Shown piece after piece: positions 48,013 through 60,887 of a DNA stretch of 64,000 bases; positions within the stretch are counted from its first letter, which is position 1; each line of letters opens with the position of its first letter. Origin of the DNA: Quercus robur (Eukaryota; Streptophyta; Magnoliopsida; Fagales; Fagaceae); assembly GCF_932294415.1 (NCBI RefSeq), contig NC_065535.1:10944282-11008281 (forward strand), read 5' to 3'. Under the pieces are notes generated by a model, which was given only the letters and a program-made list of their open reading frames with translations, made no database searches and was not told the DNA's origin. Both the position numbers and the translations under genes were made by a program.

Positions 48013-49190
48013 TTTGAAAAGTGAGTATATAAATTAAAAAATGTAGTTTTTTATACTAAAATAAAAAAATTGCACTAGATGCGAATGCTCTTAGTGTTAA
48101 TTTGAAAATTACTTATTTTTTGTAATTTATTTGCAAAGTGTTTGTAGAAAAAATATAAGTTTTATTAACTTTTATGTTAAATAATAATAAAAAAAAGCTA
48201 AAAATTTGTTTATCTATAAAAGGCTAAGACAAAACATAAAGTAAAACCTTTTTTCAACAATTCCAAACACGCAGTCATTATCCCACTAACATTTAAATCT
48301 AATCCTCAGGCTCCAATTACTCTGATTAGAAGAAAATTGTGTGTATATAGATGTACAAACGATGAAATATCTCAAACATCTTTTGGGTCACCCATTTTGT
48401 CCTCTGTTAGGTGGACACATACAAACATCAGTTTCAATGATTTTGCACCATGCGAAAAAACATGCATTAAATATCTCTAGTGATTAGCACTTGTCAACAA
48501 TTTTTAAGAACTTTTTAATTGTTGAGTTAGAGTTATAATCCAATAATATTAGTCCCATATGGTGCAAGGTGTTTATGATTCGAATTTCACTTTTGCTAAT
48601 TTTAATTAATAGATAACAATTACCAAGGGTTATATGTCTGAATTAACATCTCATCGTACATAAAGGATTTGAGAGTCTAAGAAGAAAATAGTTCAGCTAC
48701 AAAATTAGCTATATATTGTAATTATTTCTGAAAAAAAAAAAAAAAAAAAAGGCTAATAAATAACCATTATTTTATGGTTCAATTATATATTTAGTTCCCC
48801 ATTTTGACTTTCATTTGAAACTTATTATTATGCATAAAAATGTTTTGCTTTAGATTTTATATTGTTTCAAAAATATATTTATCATTATGATAGATGGAAA
48901 CTTGTTCATGTGATAACGGAATTCATGACATATCATTATCTGTTTCATGAAATTTATTTGATAATAATATAATATAAAGAAGAAATTTTAAAACAAAAAT
49001 GATAAATTGAGTTACAACTCACAAATGTTCAATTTTACCTTATTTTATTTTTAAACTTTAACATTTAAAAGTTGTACTTCACTACTTGTACTGAGCTGAC
49101 AGTAGTAGTATTTAATGAAGTAGGAGAAGCCCAAAGTGTTGCCATTGTTGCACAGTAGTAGTAGCTAGATCACAGAAGCTCAGTCTCAGA
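48013..49190. other. Upstream region of the beta-galactosidase gene
   Basis: No gene. AT-rich, poly(A) at 48732-48751. The last ~115 bp before the ATG (49190-49303), CT- and GA-rich, look like 5' UTR. No clear TATA box. Confidence 0.45.
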
Positions 49191-49303
49191 GCTTCTTTAT
49201 CTCACTCCGTTCCCCACACCACACACACATTTCGCCACTCTGAGCTCCGCTTTCAAAATTTTCAATCCACATAGTTTGAAAGAGAGAGAGAAAGAGAGAA
49301 GAT

Positions 49304-52300
49304 ATGGAAACTCACTCGGTTTCCAAGCTACTGATCTTGCTTTTAATGGTCTTGTATCATGGTTCTGAGCTGACACAATGCAGTGTCACCTACGATAAGA
49401 AGGCTATTCTCATCAATGGCCAAAGAAGAATTCTCATCTCTGGTTCCATTCACTATCCCAGAAGCACTCCTGAAGTATATCCCTAACCTTTCTTTTTTTT
49501 CTTTTTGCTTTTTTCTTTGAATTCATCTAAAAGAAGTGGTTTGTTTGTGGATTTTTGTGACTGTTTGGACTTTTTGTGTAATGGGTTTTGTAATTGTTTA
49601 GATGTGGGAAGACCTTATTCAGAAGGCTAAAGATGGAGGCTTGGATGTCATAGACACTTATGTGTTTTGGAATGTTCATGAACCTTCTCCTGGCAATGTA
49701 CCATTCTTGATCTGCACCATTTCTTACTTCCACTTTGTTTTGGTCTCTTCTCTTCACTTTACACTTCATATGTTTTGAACTTTTAGTTCTAAGCCTTTTC
49801 CTTTTTGTGTGAACTTGGTTTTTAGTATAATTTTGAGGGCAGGAATGATCTGGTACGGTTCATTAAGACAGTGCAGAAAGTAGGGCTCTATGCTCATCTC
49901 CGCATTGGACCTTATGTTTGTGCAGAATGGAATTTTGGGTACCTATTAACTTCCACTTTTGTTTTATTTTTTTGTTTTGGCTAAGATCTACATGTGTAAC
50001 ATGTTTTCTATCTTTATGGCAAAGTAAATGCTTGATGTTAGATTTTTTTTTCCAAAGTTTGTATGAGTGGTTGATTTGGCTGTCATTCTCTATTTGATAC
50101 AGGGGATTCCCTGTTTGGTTGAAGTATGTTCCTGGTATGAGCTTCAGAACAGATAATGAGCCTTTCAAGGTTTTTCTTCCTCTACTTCCCTCAGTTGTTT
50201 CCTGAAAATTCGAGGCCTAATCTGATATGTCAAATTGAAGTGAAAAAAAAGAAGAAAGGAACATAGTAACAATTATGACGCTCATGTTGGTTTAATAATT
50301 AAAATTGTGTAAATGTTTTTTCATGAAGACGGCAATGCAAGGGTTCACCCAGAAGATTGTCCAGATGATGAAGAATGAAAGGCTATTTGCTTCGCAAGGC
50401 GGTCCCATTATCCTTTCTCAGGTATGGCTTCTTGACATATGGCCTTGTAAAGTTTTAGGTCCTGTGTATCTGTTTTGATGGATGTCAAGATATGTGTGGT
50501 AGGCAGTAGCAACTTTTGAGTTTTGGCCAACAATGGATTTGGCATTGATAGCAGTGAATGGTTCTTGTATGAACTGATTTGCAGTATATTCTTCTTCTGC
50601 TTTGCATAGATTGAGAACGAGTATGGGCCTGAAAGCAAGGCACTTGGAGCTGCTGGCCATGCGTATATAAATTGGGCGGCAAAGATGGCTGTTGGATTGA
50701 ATACAGGAGTCCCATGGGTGATGTGCAAGGAAGACGATGCCCCAGACCCTGTGGTGAGCTCTTCTTTTCTTCTTACATGCTGGACCTACCTATTCCATTG
50801 TTACTTTGAAATTTGGCTATAGTATTATAGACTTTTGGAATAGTTTTAAATCTTGAAGATTAACTTGCAGTTAAAATTTCTTGCATAACTAATCCTTTTA
50901 ACTCATCTGAAAATTCTGAGTTTGGTCTCTCCATATCTTGACTACAGATAAATGCGTGTAACGGTTTTTACTGTGATGCTTTCTCTCCCAATAAAGGTTA
51001 CAAACCTACCATGTGGACTGAGGCTTGGAGTGGCTGGTAAATAAGTGCTTTGGGTACATTTGAAGCTGACAGTATGAATGCAAACATACTCCTCTGATTT
51101 CCCCGCTCTCCCTCTCTTAATGATTAGGTTCACAGAGTTTGGTGGCACAATTCACCAACGACCAGTTCAAGATTTGGCATTTGGTGTTGCTCGTTTCATA
51201 CAAAAGGGTGGCTCATACATAAACTACTACATGGTTTGTTATCTTGTGTGAATCAGTTCTCTGTTTTAAAAATGACTAGTTTTTCCTGTCACTAAATTTG
51301 AGGTCTTAGTCAATGACTTCTGGCTTGTGACAGTATCACGGAGGAACAAACTTTGGACGCACTGCTGGAGGTCCATTCATTACAACAAGTTATGACTATG
51401 ATGCCCCAATTGATGAGTATGGTGAGAAAGCTGAGCTCAAATTCATCATTATAAATTTTCTTAAGATTTTTGTGATGCTTTAAATGTATTCACCATGTAG
51501 GCATGCCTAGCAAGAAATTTCATTAATGACCCACAAACCCATGGATTAATTATGTATTTTGCAAGTGATTTCTAAGGTTTCCAAACTACACCAAATAATT
51601 CTTTTCTTGTTTTCCCAAATGAATATGTTTCCCTGAACTCAAATTCATTGTGACATTAGTCCAAGAATTCAAATGACTTCCAAATATTGTTCAGAATATG
51701 TTGCCACATCTTGCATTCAAACAAGACTTCTATATTCTATCCTGCTTTGAGTTCATTACTTTTTGGATCCTGATTCCTTCCCTGTAAAAATAGCACTTTG
51801 GTAATGTCAATTTATATTTTGTAACTCTTAGTCACAACTAACTATGACTGTGTTTAGGTTTGATCAGGCAACCAAAATATGGTCATTTGAAGGAGCTTCA
51901 TCGAGCTATTAAGCTATGTGAACAGGCTTTAGTTTCTTCAGATCCTGTTGTTACTTCTTTAGGAACCTATCAGCAGGTCAGCTATTTCTCTTAGCTGGAA
52001 AATCCATGTCAATACTAACTTTGGCAATGGAAATGCTTAACTCAATTATGGTCATCTCCCAGGCTCATGTATTCTCTTCAGGGAGAGGACGGTGTGCAGC
52101 TTTTCTTGCAAACTACCACACAACTTCTGCTGCTAGGATACTATTCAATAACATGCATTACGATTTGCCTCCTTGGTCAATTAGCATCCTTCCTGACTGC
52201 AGAAACGCTGTATTTAATACTGCAAGGGTAAGTAAAGTTCTTGCTTTCATCTCAATCCATGTCAGAAGGAAAAACAACTAATGTGTTGGAGTAGGTTATT

Positions 52301-55137
52301 TTATGCTTTGTTTTTTCAGACAAAGGACTGATACAATTGTCCTGTCAAAAAGGTGGGAGTTCAAACTTCACAGATGCAAATGTTGCCTACCGATTCTGAA
52401 TTGCTCTCATGGGAGACTTATGGTGAAGATATTTCTTCTCTAGTGGACCAGTCATCAATGACAACTGTTGGACTCTTGGAGCAAGTAAATGTTACCAGAG
52501 ACTCGAGTGACTATCTATGGTACATAACCAGGTGAGCTGCTACATCATCCAATTCATGAATACTTATCCCCTAATTTGTCAATTAGTAGTTTAATGGATC
52601 TCAAAGCCCTAAATAATGTTTTCACATTAGTGAATTAAGAGATTCCCAAGGTATCATGAAAGAACATCTTAAATTAAAAGTAAATGGGAGAATGGGCATT
52701 TATTTTCTATCTCTAAGTTTTATTAATATTTTGTGAAATTACAATGTGACCTGACTGTGGCTTCCACAATCCATATAAGTGCGTTTAGTTTCGCTCTTCA
52801 TTACTATAGATTGGTTGTGTAACACAATGAATAAGGAATTGGTGAGAAATTGAGGGTTGGAACGGGGGAGAGAGATGAAATGGAAGATAGCTCAAGCGTT
52901 GCAGGGCTTGCAGAAACAATTTTATATTTAAAAGTCTTCCCTCCACTTTCTGGCCTACTAACATATACTCAATTTACTCTTTACACTGTACAGAGATTCA
53001 CCTAGAGTGCACATGTTCTGACTGCCAATGTGATCTATTCTTGATTTTGGCCTTTTTTAATTAATATTGAAAAAGCTTTGTATAATTTTCTAGTTTGGAT
53101 GTCATTTCAGTGTTGACGTTAATCCGTCAGAATCATTTCTGCGAGGACAAAAGCCCACTCTTAGCGTGCAGTCAGCTGGGCATGCTGTTCACGTATTCAT
53201 CAATGGGCAATATTCAGGTTTGTTGAATTTAACCTTAGTAATTGACTTGAAGCCCAGCCAAAATGAAATATTGTCTTTTGCTAGTGGACTAGTACTTCAA
53301 ATTTAGTACCTGCATACTCTCACACCAGAAAATTTAGTTTGGTAATGTCGTGTTATAACTTGTTACAGGGTCGACCTTTGGGACCAGGGAGCAGAGGCAA
53401 TTCACATTTACTGGATCCGTCAACCTGCATGCTGGAACAAATAAAATTGCACTACTCAGTATAGCTGTGGGATTACCGGTTAGTGCCCCATCCATGACTT
53501 TGTCCAAATGCAAATCTGGCAGTTTAATCATTTGTCAAACTGCAAGTTAACTGGTCCATTCTCCTAATCTTCGGGTCATTTAACATGGGGCTGCAGAAGC
53601 TCTTCCGGACTTGACCCAACTAGATCATTAACATGGCAAAAGCATAAGCCATTAAGTTATTTCAGGTACTGACTTCTAAATTTCTGTGTTGTTGAAGAAT
53701 GTCGGATTCCATTATGAGACATGGAAAACAGGAATCCTTGGTCCAGTGTTGCTACATGGTCTTGACAAGGGGCAAAGAGACTTATCATGGCAGAAATGGT
53801 CCTACCAGGTCAGACAGAGCAGTTATATGAACACAAATGCAGGAACATCTTATTCAGTTATTTGTTTATGTTTTGTCTTGATCCCAAAAGTTTTAGTCTC
53901 ACAGTATCTTCTGTATACAGGTTGGCCTAAAAGGAGAGGCAATGAATTTGGTCTCTCCTAATGGAGCCTCGTCTGTTGATTGGATCCGAGGATCACTAGC
54001 TACGCAAAGCCATCAGCCTCTGACATGGTATAAGGTAGGAGAACAACAAATACATATTAAAAGAAAAGTGGGGTGGGGGTGGGGGGAGGGGAGGAGGAGG
54101 AACAAGACAAAATATTTAGTTTTACAGACGAGTTCAGTTAGAAGCTAAATAAATTGGTAATTGCAGGCTTATATCAATGCACCTAAAGGAAATGAGCCAC
54201 TGGCTTTAGACATGCGGAGCATGGGAAAGGGTCAAGTGTGGATCAATGGACAGAGCATAGGAAGATACTGGATGGCGTATGCAAAAGGCGATTGCAATAC
54301 TTGTAGCTACTCTGGGACATTCAGGCCCACAAAATGCCAACTTGGTTGTGACCAACCAACCCAAAGATGGTATTAGATTCTTAGTCGCTGCTTATCAAAA
54401 CATTTAACATAGCAATTAAATCTTTATACCTGCCCTCAAAGATCGCAATTTGGGCAAAAGGCAAGCTGAGCTTGGTTCATTAGACATTTCTTCATACTTC
54501 TTTAACTTACGTTATGTATTATTCAGGTATCATGTTCCAAGGTCCTGGTTAAAGCCAACACAAAATTTGTTGGTAGTTTTTGAGGAACTTGGTGGGGATG
54601 TATCAAAGATTTCTCTTGTGCGGAGATCAGTGACACGTGTTTGTGCTGATACATCTGAGCACCACCCAACTATTGAGAATTTTAGTACTGAGGGCCATGG
54701 TGAACCAAAAATGCTTCACCAGGCCAAGGTTCACTTGCGCTGTGCAGCAGGAGAGTCCATATCAACTATTAAATTTGCAAGTTTTGGGACTCCTTCCGGA
54801 ACTTGTGGAAGTTTCCAAAAGGGAACCTGCCATGCACCAAACTCTCTTGAAGTTGTAAAAAAGGCACTTCCTCAACTGCAATCTTTATTTTTTTCTGTAA
54901 TATATGTGATCTAGTTGTGGTTTTATAAACTTGCAAATCTTCTGTTAAAAAAAATTGTACTATCATCTCTTAACGTCATGTATTTCACAGAAATGCATGG
55001 GGCAGGAGAGTTGCTTGGTTACCATATCAAATACTACCTTTGGGGCGGATCCATGTCCTGCCATGTTGAAGCGATTATCAGTGGAAGCTACTTGTTCTTC
55101 AGCGAGTACAGGCACCGAAACCAATTCAAGGAGATGA
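49304..55137 (+). CDS. Beta-galactosidase, GH35, with C-terminal SUEL-type lectin domain
   Basis: Nineteen exons: 49304-49474, 49602-49697, 49826-49938, 50103-50169, 50329-50421, 50610-50753, 50948-51036, 51128-51233, 51334-51421, 51858-51976, 52063-52227, 52353-52531, 53111-53217, 53369-53478, 53698-53808, 53921-54034, 54167-54369, 54527-54854 (or -54863), 54991-55137. Product 849 aa (852 with the alternative donor). Residues 1 to about 25 form a signal peptide. The GH35 catalytic domain carries the signature [14 protein letters not shown] (acid/base Glu184) and WTEAWSGW (nucleophile Glu253). Later regions are the beta-sandwich domains ([14 protein letters not shown]) and a Cys-rich rhamnose-binding-lectin-like domain ([13 protein letters not shown] ... 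[16 protein letters not shown]). Secreted; trims terminal galactose from cell-wall polysaccharides. Length and lectin tail resemble the Arabidopsis BGAL1/BGAL3 type. Intact; only the last donor is ambiguous. Confidence 0.95.
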
Positions 55138-56285
55138 GAACACTGTAAAAAGCAGGTAGAAACTTTCTGGTGAAATTATCATAGCCTGCATATGACAAGA
55201 AGCAATTAAGCGTGAAATGAAGAACAAGAATGGTAATATTACAGGAAAAGAACTTTCAATATCATGATTAATGCGGGATTCAACGAGTTACATATAGATA
55301 GGGGTATCTCATCTAGGCAATATTTTTCCTTTTTCTGGAAAATATGCTTCTGCAATTACTTTGTGGTGGATGGGCAAGGTTCAGTAAGGGATTGGTGACC
55401 AAAAATTATTCCTTGTTTTATGCCAAGCTACAAATAATCTGTGATTCTTTGGCGATATAAGAAATTATTTATGGGTAGTAAAAGGTAATAGTTAAGCACA
55501 ATTGGTATTGAGTATTAGTAAAATATATGCTTCAAGAGCGATTATTGTGTAAAGACACAAGCGCTTCCACTGAATTGTAAGTTACATTTCACTTATTAAT
55601 GTATGATACTACATTGCCATCTTAAAGATTTGTACTAGTAAACACTCTCCTTCCTATTAACAAAACATCTTTTTCCTTACTTCTCCCTACTTCAATGGAA
55701 ATAGGGGGAAATTGCCATTTCACCGCTGCTCCTTAGCAACTGCCTTTTGCCTAACATGGACTTAACTAATAGACAATCTGATTTGGTGGCTGAAATTTTG
55801 TGTTGGATCATGGATGGCCTGATATGATATATCTACAAAGTTATTAACAACAGTATGTCAGGCACAACCCCAAAATCTTGACATCTAAATAGGTTTGTGG
55901 CTTACTTTCAAGCCCAATTCAGCCTATTTTCTCATCAAATAAATATATTCAAAATGCTTTAATAACTAGTTGTTCAATACAGAATTATAATATAACCCAG
56001 TTGAAGTCTTCAGCTCCATTAAGAGATTTGTGTACTGTAGCAATCTTAAGCCCTCTTAAATCCAACTGTAACTAGCATAGGGAGGCCCTGCCTGTAATGT
56101 CTTTTTCTTCTTACATTGAGAATAGAAGTGGGCTGTAATGACTCTGCCCCAACTGTGTAGATATTGTCCGCTTTGGGACCTATACCCCTCACAGTTTTGT
56201 TCTCTCTCACTGTTGGAAAAGGCTTCTACATATTAAAGGAAGGTCATTCTTTATAAGCACATCCACATGTGCTTCCTTAGACGAT
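55138..56285. other. Beta-galactosidase 3' UTR and intergenic DNA
   Basis: The first 450 bp are probably 3' UTR. No gene or defined repeat in the rest. Confidence 0.5.
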
Positions 56286-56325
56286 GTGAGATTTCATGAA
56301 ATGCAAGACCCCCTACCTCCCTTAT

Positions 56326-56437
56326 GGGCACACACGTCCTCGCATGTGGGGCCCATACTTCTGGCTAGGGCATGCCCTTACGGGCACACACGTCCTCGCA
56401 TGTGGAGCCCATACTTTTGGCTAGAACATGGCTCTGA
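56326..56437. repeat. 56-bp tandem duplication
   Basis: Two direct copies beginning GGGCACACACGTCCTCGCAT at 56326 and 56382, followed by GCCCATACTT.TGGCTAG. Confidence 0.85.
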
Positions 56438-57015
56438 TACCAGTAAATACTCAATGTGGGACTCATCACACATTCACACAATCAATCAAATTGGGGCATC
56501 ATAATCTCTCTCACTTAAATCCCTAATGTCCTCATTAAGGTCCACTTTGTGGGGTAGTGTCTCCGAGCTCACACAGGATTATTGAGCCAGCTCTGATATC
56601 ATATGTAACGACCCAAGAAAAAGCGTAACAATTGACGCTCCTTGTAATTGTTAATAAAGTCCAGATTTACCCAATGAATACCTAATATGGGACTCATCAC
56701 ACTCTCACACATATTATACAATCAATCAAATTGGACATCACAATCTCCCCCACTTAAATTCCTAATGTTTTCGTTAGGACCCACTTTGTAGGGTAGTGTC
56801 TTTGAGCTCACATGAGATTACTGGGCCGGCTCTAATACCATATGTAACAACCCAAGGAAAAGTACTAGCCACATCTGCACTATACCTCAAAAAGATTAGT
56901 CACAATTAAGGCTCATTGTAATTGTTAATAAAACCCAAATCTATCCAGAAAATATCCGATGTGGGACTCATTACACATTCACACACATCACATAATCAAT
57001 CAAATTGGAATATCA
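56437..57015 (-). repeat. Tandem dispersed repeats, TGTAACGACCCAAG family
   Basis: Units start near 56603 (ATGTAACGACCCAAG) and 56840 (ATGTAACAACCCAAG), spaced about 237 bp, with a partial unit before them. Shared words: AATGTGGGACTCATCACA, CAATCAATCAAATTGG, CCCACTTAAAT, GGTAGTGTCT. The same family lies in reverse orientation at 3986-4256. Identity of the family unknown to me; short TRIM- or SINE-derived repeat is possible. Confidence 0.7.
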
Positions 57016-57134
57016 CAGGGACACTAAAATGATGGCCTTCCCTAATGCAACTAGCTTGGGTTACAAACTTGCAATTAGTTTGGTAAAGAAATGTGTTCCT
57101 GAACATTATTTATTTCTATTAGCATTTATCATAA

Positions 57135-57273
57135 GAGTAATGCTAGAGATATATAAAGTCTCACAACTTTTGTCACAATTCACCATGTAGCGAGTTGTGA
57201 TCTATAATACAATAATTGAGTTGTGACAATAGTTATAAGACCTCTTGTGTGACTTGCGTCCCTAGCATTTTCC
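57135..57273. mobile_element. 139-bp MITE with long inverted repeats
   Basis: Left GAGTAATGCTAGAGA ... TCTCACAACTTTTGTCACAA and right TTGTGACAATAGTTATAAGA ... GTCCCTAGCATTTTCC are inverted copies with scattered mismatches. Related in its outer bases to the MITE at 35886-36078. Confidence 0.7.
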
Positions 57274-57664
57274 TTATCATTATCCATTATCCAGTCCTCT
57301 TTACTGCTATCACATGGGCCATCCTAGAGTGAAACTGAGTATCCTTTCCCTTTGTCAATACTCAATAGGAGCTTTGGGGCCTGGCTGGCCCATACAATAA
57401 TGCCTTCCTTACTCGTTACTGTTTTTTTTTTTTTTTGATAAATTCCTTACTCGTTACTTTAGCCTTATGTTTCATGTTCTTTCATCTTCCACTTTATTGG
57501 TCAATATTGGAATTTACTTCTGCTGTCCTTCCACAAAGACTTGGGATGTATATATTGACAAACTGAAAAAGAGAGTGGGCAATCATTAATAATTTAGATA
57601 ACTTTTCTTGTACCGGAGAGGGCCCAAGAGACCTCTACTTTAGTGGCCTTTTGCAGCCAATTAA

Positions 57665-58894
57665 GAGTATTCCCATTAGCTCTCTCATAAAAAATATCAT
57701 TTTAACACATTAAAAATTTACTTTATTATTTTAACATATTAAAAATTTACTTTATTATTTTAACACATCATTTTACAACATGTCATCTATCAGATGTTCT
57801 ATACTTCAATTCTATACATTAAAATAATATTTACTACACATTAAAATAATATATTAATTACTCCCTATCATCTTCATCCTCATCGTCAACAACAACGGCA
57901 CAACTACCACTACCGCAACAACACCGACAACCACCACCAGCACAAACCCACATCCACCAACGCCACCTCAATTAAAAAAAAAAAAAAAAAAAAAAAAACA
58001 CAACCAGAGAGATCGGCACGGCAAAAAACACAACCAAATCAAACAAACCCACATCCCAAATCAAACAAACCCAAAAACCCACCACTGCAGGCCGATTAAG
58101 AGAAATCCGATGGTGGGAGGTTCCGATGACGTGGTGGATGGCACGACAAGCTCGGTGGCGTGGCGTGGTGATCAGGGCATGGGTTGTTGTGGATGTGGTG
58201 GGTCGGGTTTGTGTGGCCGTGTTGGTGGACGGTGATCTGAGAGTGTGGATCAGGTTTATGTGGCTGTGTTGGTGGAAGGCGATCTGGTTTGTGTGGCTGT
58301 GTTGGTGGACGGTGATCTGAGAGTGTAGATTGGGTTCATGTGGCGTGGCGTGGCGTGGCTTGATGCTCCAGCCTGAGTTTCGTCGGATTATGTGGCTGTG
58401 TTGGTGGATGGCGATCTGAGAGTGTAGATCGGGTTCGTGTGGTGTGGCATGGCGTGGCTTGATGCTCCGGCCTGAGTTTCGTCGGGTTGTGTGGCTGTGT
58501 TGGTGGACGGCAATCTGAGAGTGTAGATCGGGTTCGTGTGGTGTGGCGTGGTGTGGCTTGATGCTCCGGCCTGAGTTTCGTTGGAGAGGGAGGCAGTGAC
58601 GTGGAGTAGAGAGAGAGAGAGAGAGAGAGCAAAGAAATGAAGTGAGAGAGAGAGCAGATACATTTCAATGAAGGAATGAGGAGACAGAGGCAGTGGGCCC
58701 AGCAAGAATAAAAAAGTAATATAAATTATAGTAAAGGTGAACAGTATGCTCTCAAATTTGAGAGCGTACTGTAGCATGTTCCAAAAAAATGGCACATATA
58801 GAACACCTGATGAAACTCATATTTTGGAGTTTGATGTGCCAAATGCCAAATATTATAGCATTTAGCACATTTAGCACACCTGATGAGAGTGCTA
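57665..58894. mobile_element. PIF/Harbinger-like non-autonomous element (1.2 kb), copy 2, inverted
   Basis: Flanked by TAA (57662-57664, 58895-58897). The right end read on the minus strand (CTCATCAGGTGTGCTAAATG) matches the left end of copy 1 (CCATCAGATGTGCTAAATG), so the orientation is opposite. The left part (TTATTTTAACACATCATTTTAC) likewise matches the right part of copy 1. Contains poly(A) at 57974-57998 and an internal 99-bp tandem repeat. No transposase. Confidence 0.7.
58310..58585. repeat. 99-bp tandem repeat inside the PIF-like element
   Basis: About 2.8 units beginning at GATCTGAGAGTGTAGAT (58314, 58413, 58512), each with GTGGCGTGGCTTGATGCTCC and CCTGAGTTTCGT. The ladder also gives repetitive minus-strand open stretches (Thr/Pro/His rich), which are artefacts. 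Confidence 0.85.
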
Positions 58895-58897
58895 TAA

Positions 58898-60700
58898 GGG
58901 TATAAAATGAGATATATAAGCCCTTTCCACCAAAAACGAAAAAAATAAATAAATAAATAAAATCCCTTTGATTTTAGCTACCTATTTTTCAAATAGGTCC
59001 TACAAAATATATATATATATATATATATATATGACTGGTATAACTCTAAATAATGTTACACTATCTAATAATTTGTTATTGAATTTGTATTTTAAAATTT
59101 TGGATTACATGTTTTATATATTCTTAAGCCTTAACATGCATACCAATATTCATGCTAATTAGTTGTTATTTACCATTCAATTCATAAACTCATCTTTTAT
59201 ATATTACTAGTCAACACGAACTTAGCAATATACCAATCTTTGCTGAGTTACTGTTATCTATCAGATCATAAAAGAAAAAAAGAAAAAAAAAATTTGAGAG
59301 GATCAAATCATAAAAGAAAAAAAAAAAAAACATTTGAGAGGAAATTAACATGGTCAAAATTACACAGGTTGTGAACATATTTATCACCTCCATATTTGTT
59401 CCTTCTTTTAATCAATCATGGATAAAAGAAATTCGATTTCTTTTCTCCACCATGCTTTCCTCTTCCAGCTTCAATTTTTTACCAAAAACAAATGCACTTC
59501 ATCTGCCATGTACAATACCTAACAATAAGAGAAAATTTTCACAGGATAAGACACAATCAAAAAACTCAAAATGAACAGACCCAAAAGAGGTAAGAGCTCC
59601 AATTAAAAAACCCACCAATAAAAAATTCAACACCCTAAGAAAAATGATTTAGAAAGTGAAAGGAAAAAAAAATTCAAGCAAAAGAACAAAGCACAAAAGA
59701 AACAGGGATTTAGAGATACCTCAACTCAATCATCCTGATTCTGTCAATATTTATATACTGTGAGGAGAGTAAGACAGGAAGGAAGGGAGACAAAGAGGCC
59801 ATCGTTAGAAGGGAGAGAGGCTGGCGTGAAATAAGTGTGAAACCATAGAACAAAAGACGGAGAAAGGGAATGAACAAAATATGAAACGGTGAAACTGAAA
59901 CAGAATGTGGGAGAGAGGAATGAAAGTTGCAACTGTGAAAACAGAGTTTCAGAAAGGGTTTTAATTGAAAAGGTTTTGGGTTTGGGCTTTATGGTGGAAT
60001 TAAATTTATAAGAAGTGGCTTTTAAGCGGAGATAGGGCAGGAAAATATTTTATATTTATTAGTATTTTAAAATTGTCAAAAACTATTTTAAAATCTATAT
60101 AAAAGATGATAGAAATGACATGACTGCTGATGTGAGTCAACGTGAGTGCAACAACATTAAATGCTACCCTTTAGCTTTTAATATTATATAAATATAAATT
60201 TTAAATTACAAAAACTTAAATTTAAACAATTGATTCTATAAACCATTCAGTCCACCTGACTCCCCCAACTATAAACTCATATTTTATACACTGGTTTTTG
60301 CACGGTCTGAAATTTTAAACACGGCTTCATGGCCTAAGCAACTAGGATGGCTAAACGAGGATTGAGATTTTGTTTGACCAGTGCAGGTCAAAATCAGGTC
60401 TGCAATTTACAAATTAAACCATAATCAGTTAGCAGCCTTGCTAACAAGTAATACCCCTTTTGAGCCAATAGTCAGATGTCAAGGAAACCACCACTTCTAT
60501 GGCCACAGAGTGCGTCTGCGTGCAAGAGAAACAATCTACAAAGAGAAATTTTATACTAAACGTTTATAATTTCCCAACAAATGATAATTAGAAGCATTAC
60601 AATATGCTTTAATGTCTTCAACATAACGACTGTGCAAGAAGAAGAAGAAGAAGAAGAAGAAGAAAAAAAAAAAGGAAGTATCATATAAACATAAACGAAA
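58898..60700. other. Intergenic, no gene seen
   Basis: AT-rich with (AT)n at 59008-59032 and an approx. 50-bp duplication ATCATAAAAGAAAA...TTTGAGAGGA at 59265-59341. The A/G-rich stretch 59560-59930 gives open frames without domains. Sequence left of about 60888 down to ~60600, with (AAG)n at 60639-60663, may be thioredoxin 3' UTR. Confidence 0.45.
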
Positions 60701-60887
60701 GCACTGTGGACTACTTCACATTACTTAAAACCATAAATATTAAAAGGTAAAATGTAGCTGCATACAACAAGCACACATTTTAGACATCTACTACCAGAGT
60801 AGTAGTAGCTCAGTTCTTATCATCAAATGAAAACTAGAAAACACTCATACAGTACTGAGGTTCGTATATTCTCCTCCATATTACATT

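Noticed and set aside
52006-52281. 91-codon frame in the beta-galactosidase gene
   Set aside because: It is read-through of introns around exon 11; the spliced model uses only 52063-52227.
58336-58795. Repetitive Thr/Pro/His-rich minus-strand frames
   Set aside because: Translation of the 99-bp tandem repeat; no start context or support.
59560-59932. Possible gene 5' region with GA-rich leader
   Set aside because: No start codon followed by a credible open frame or splice site on either strand.
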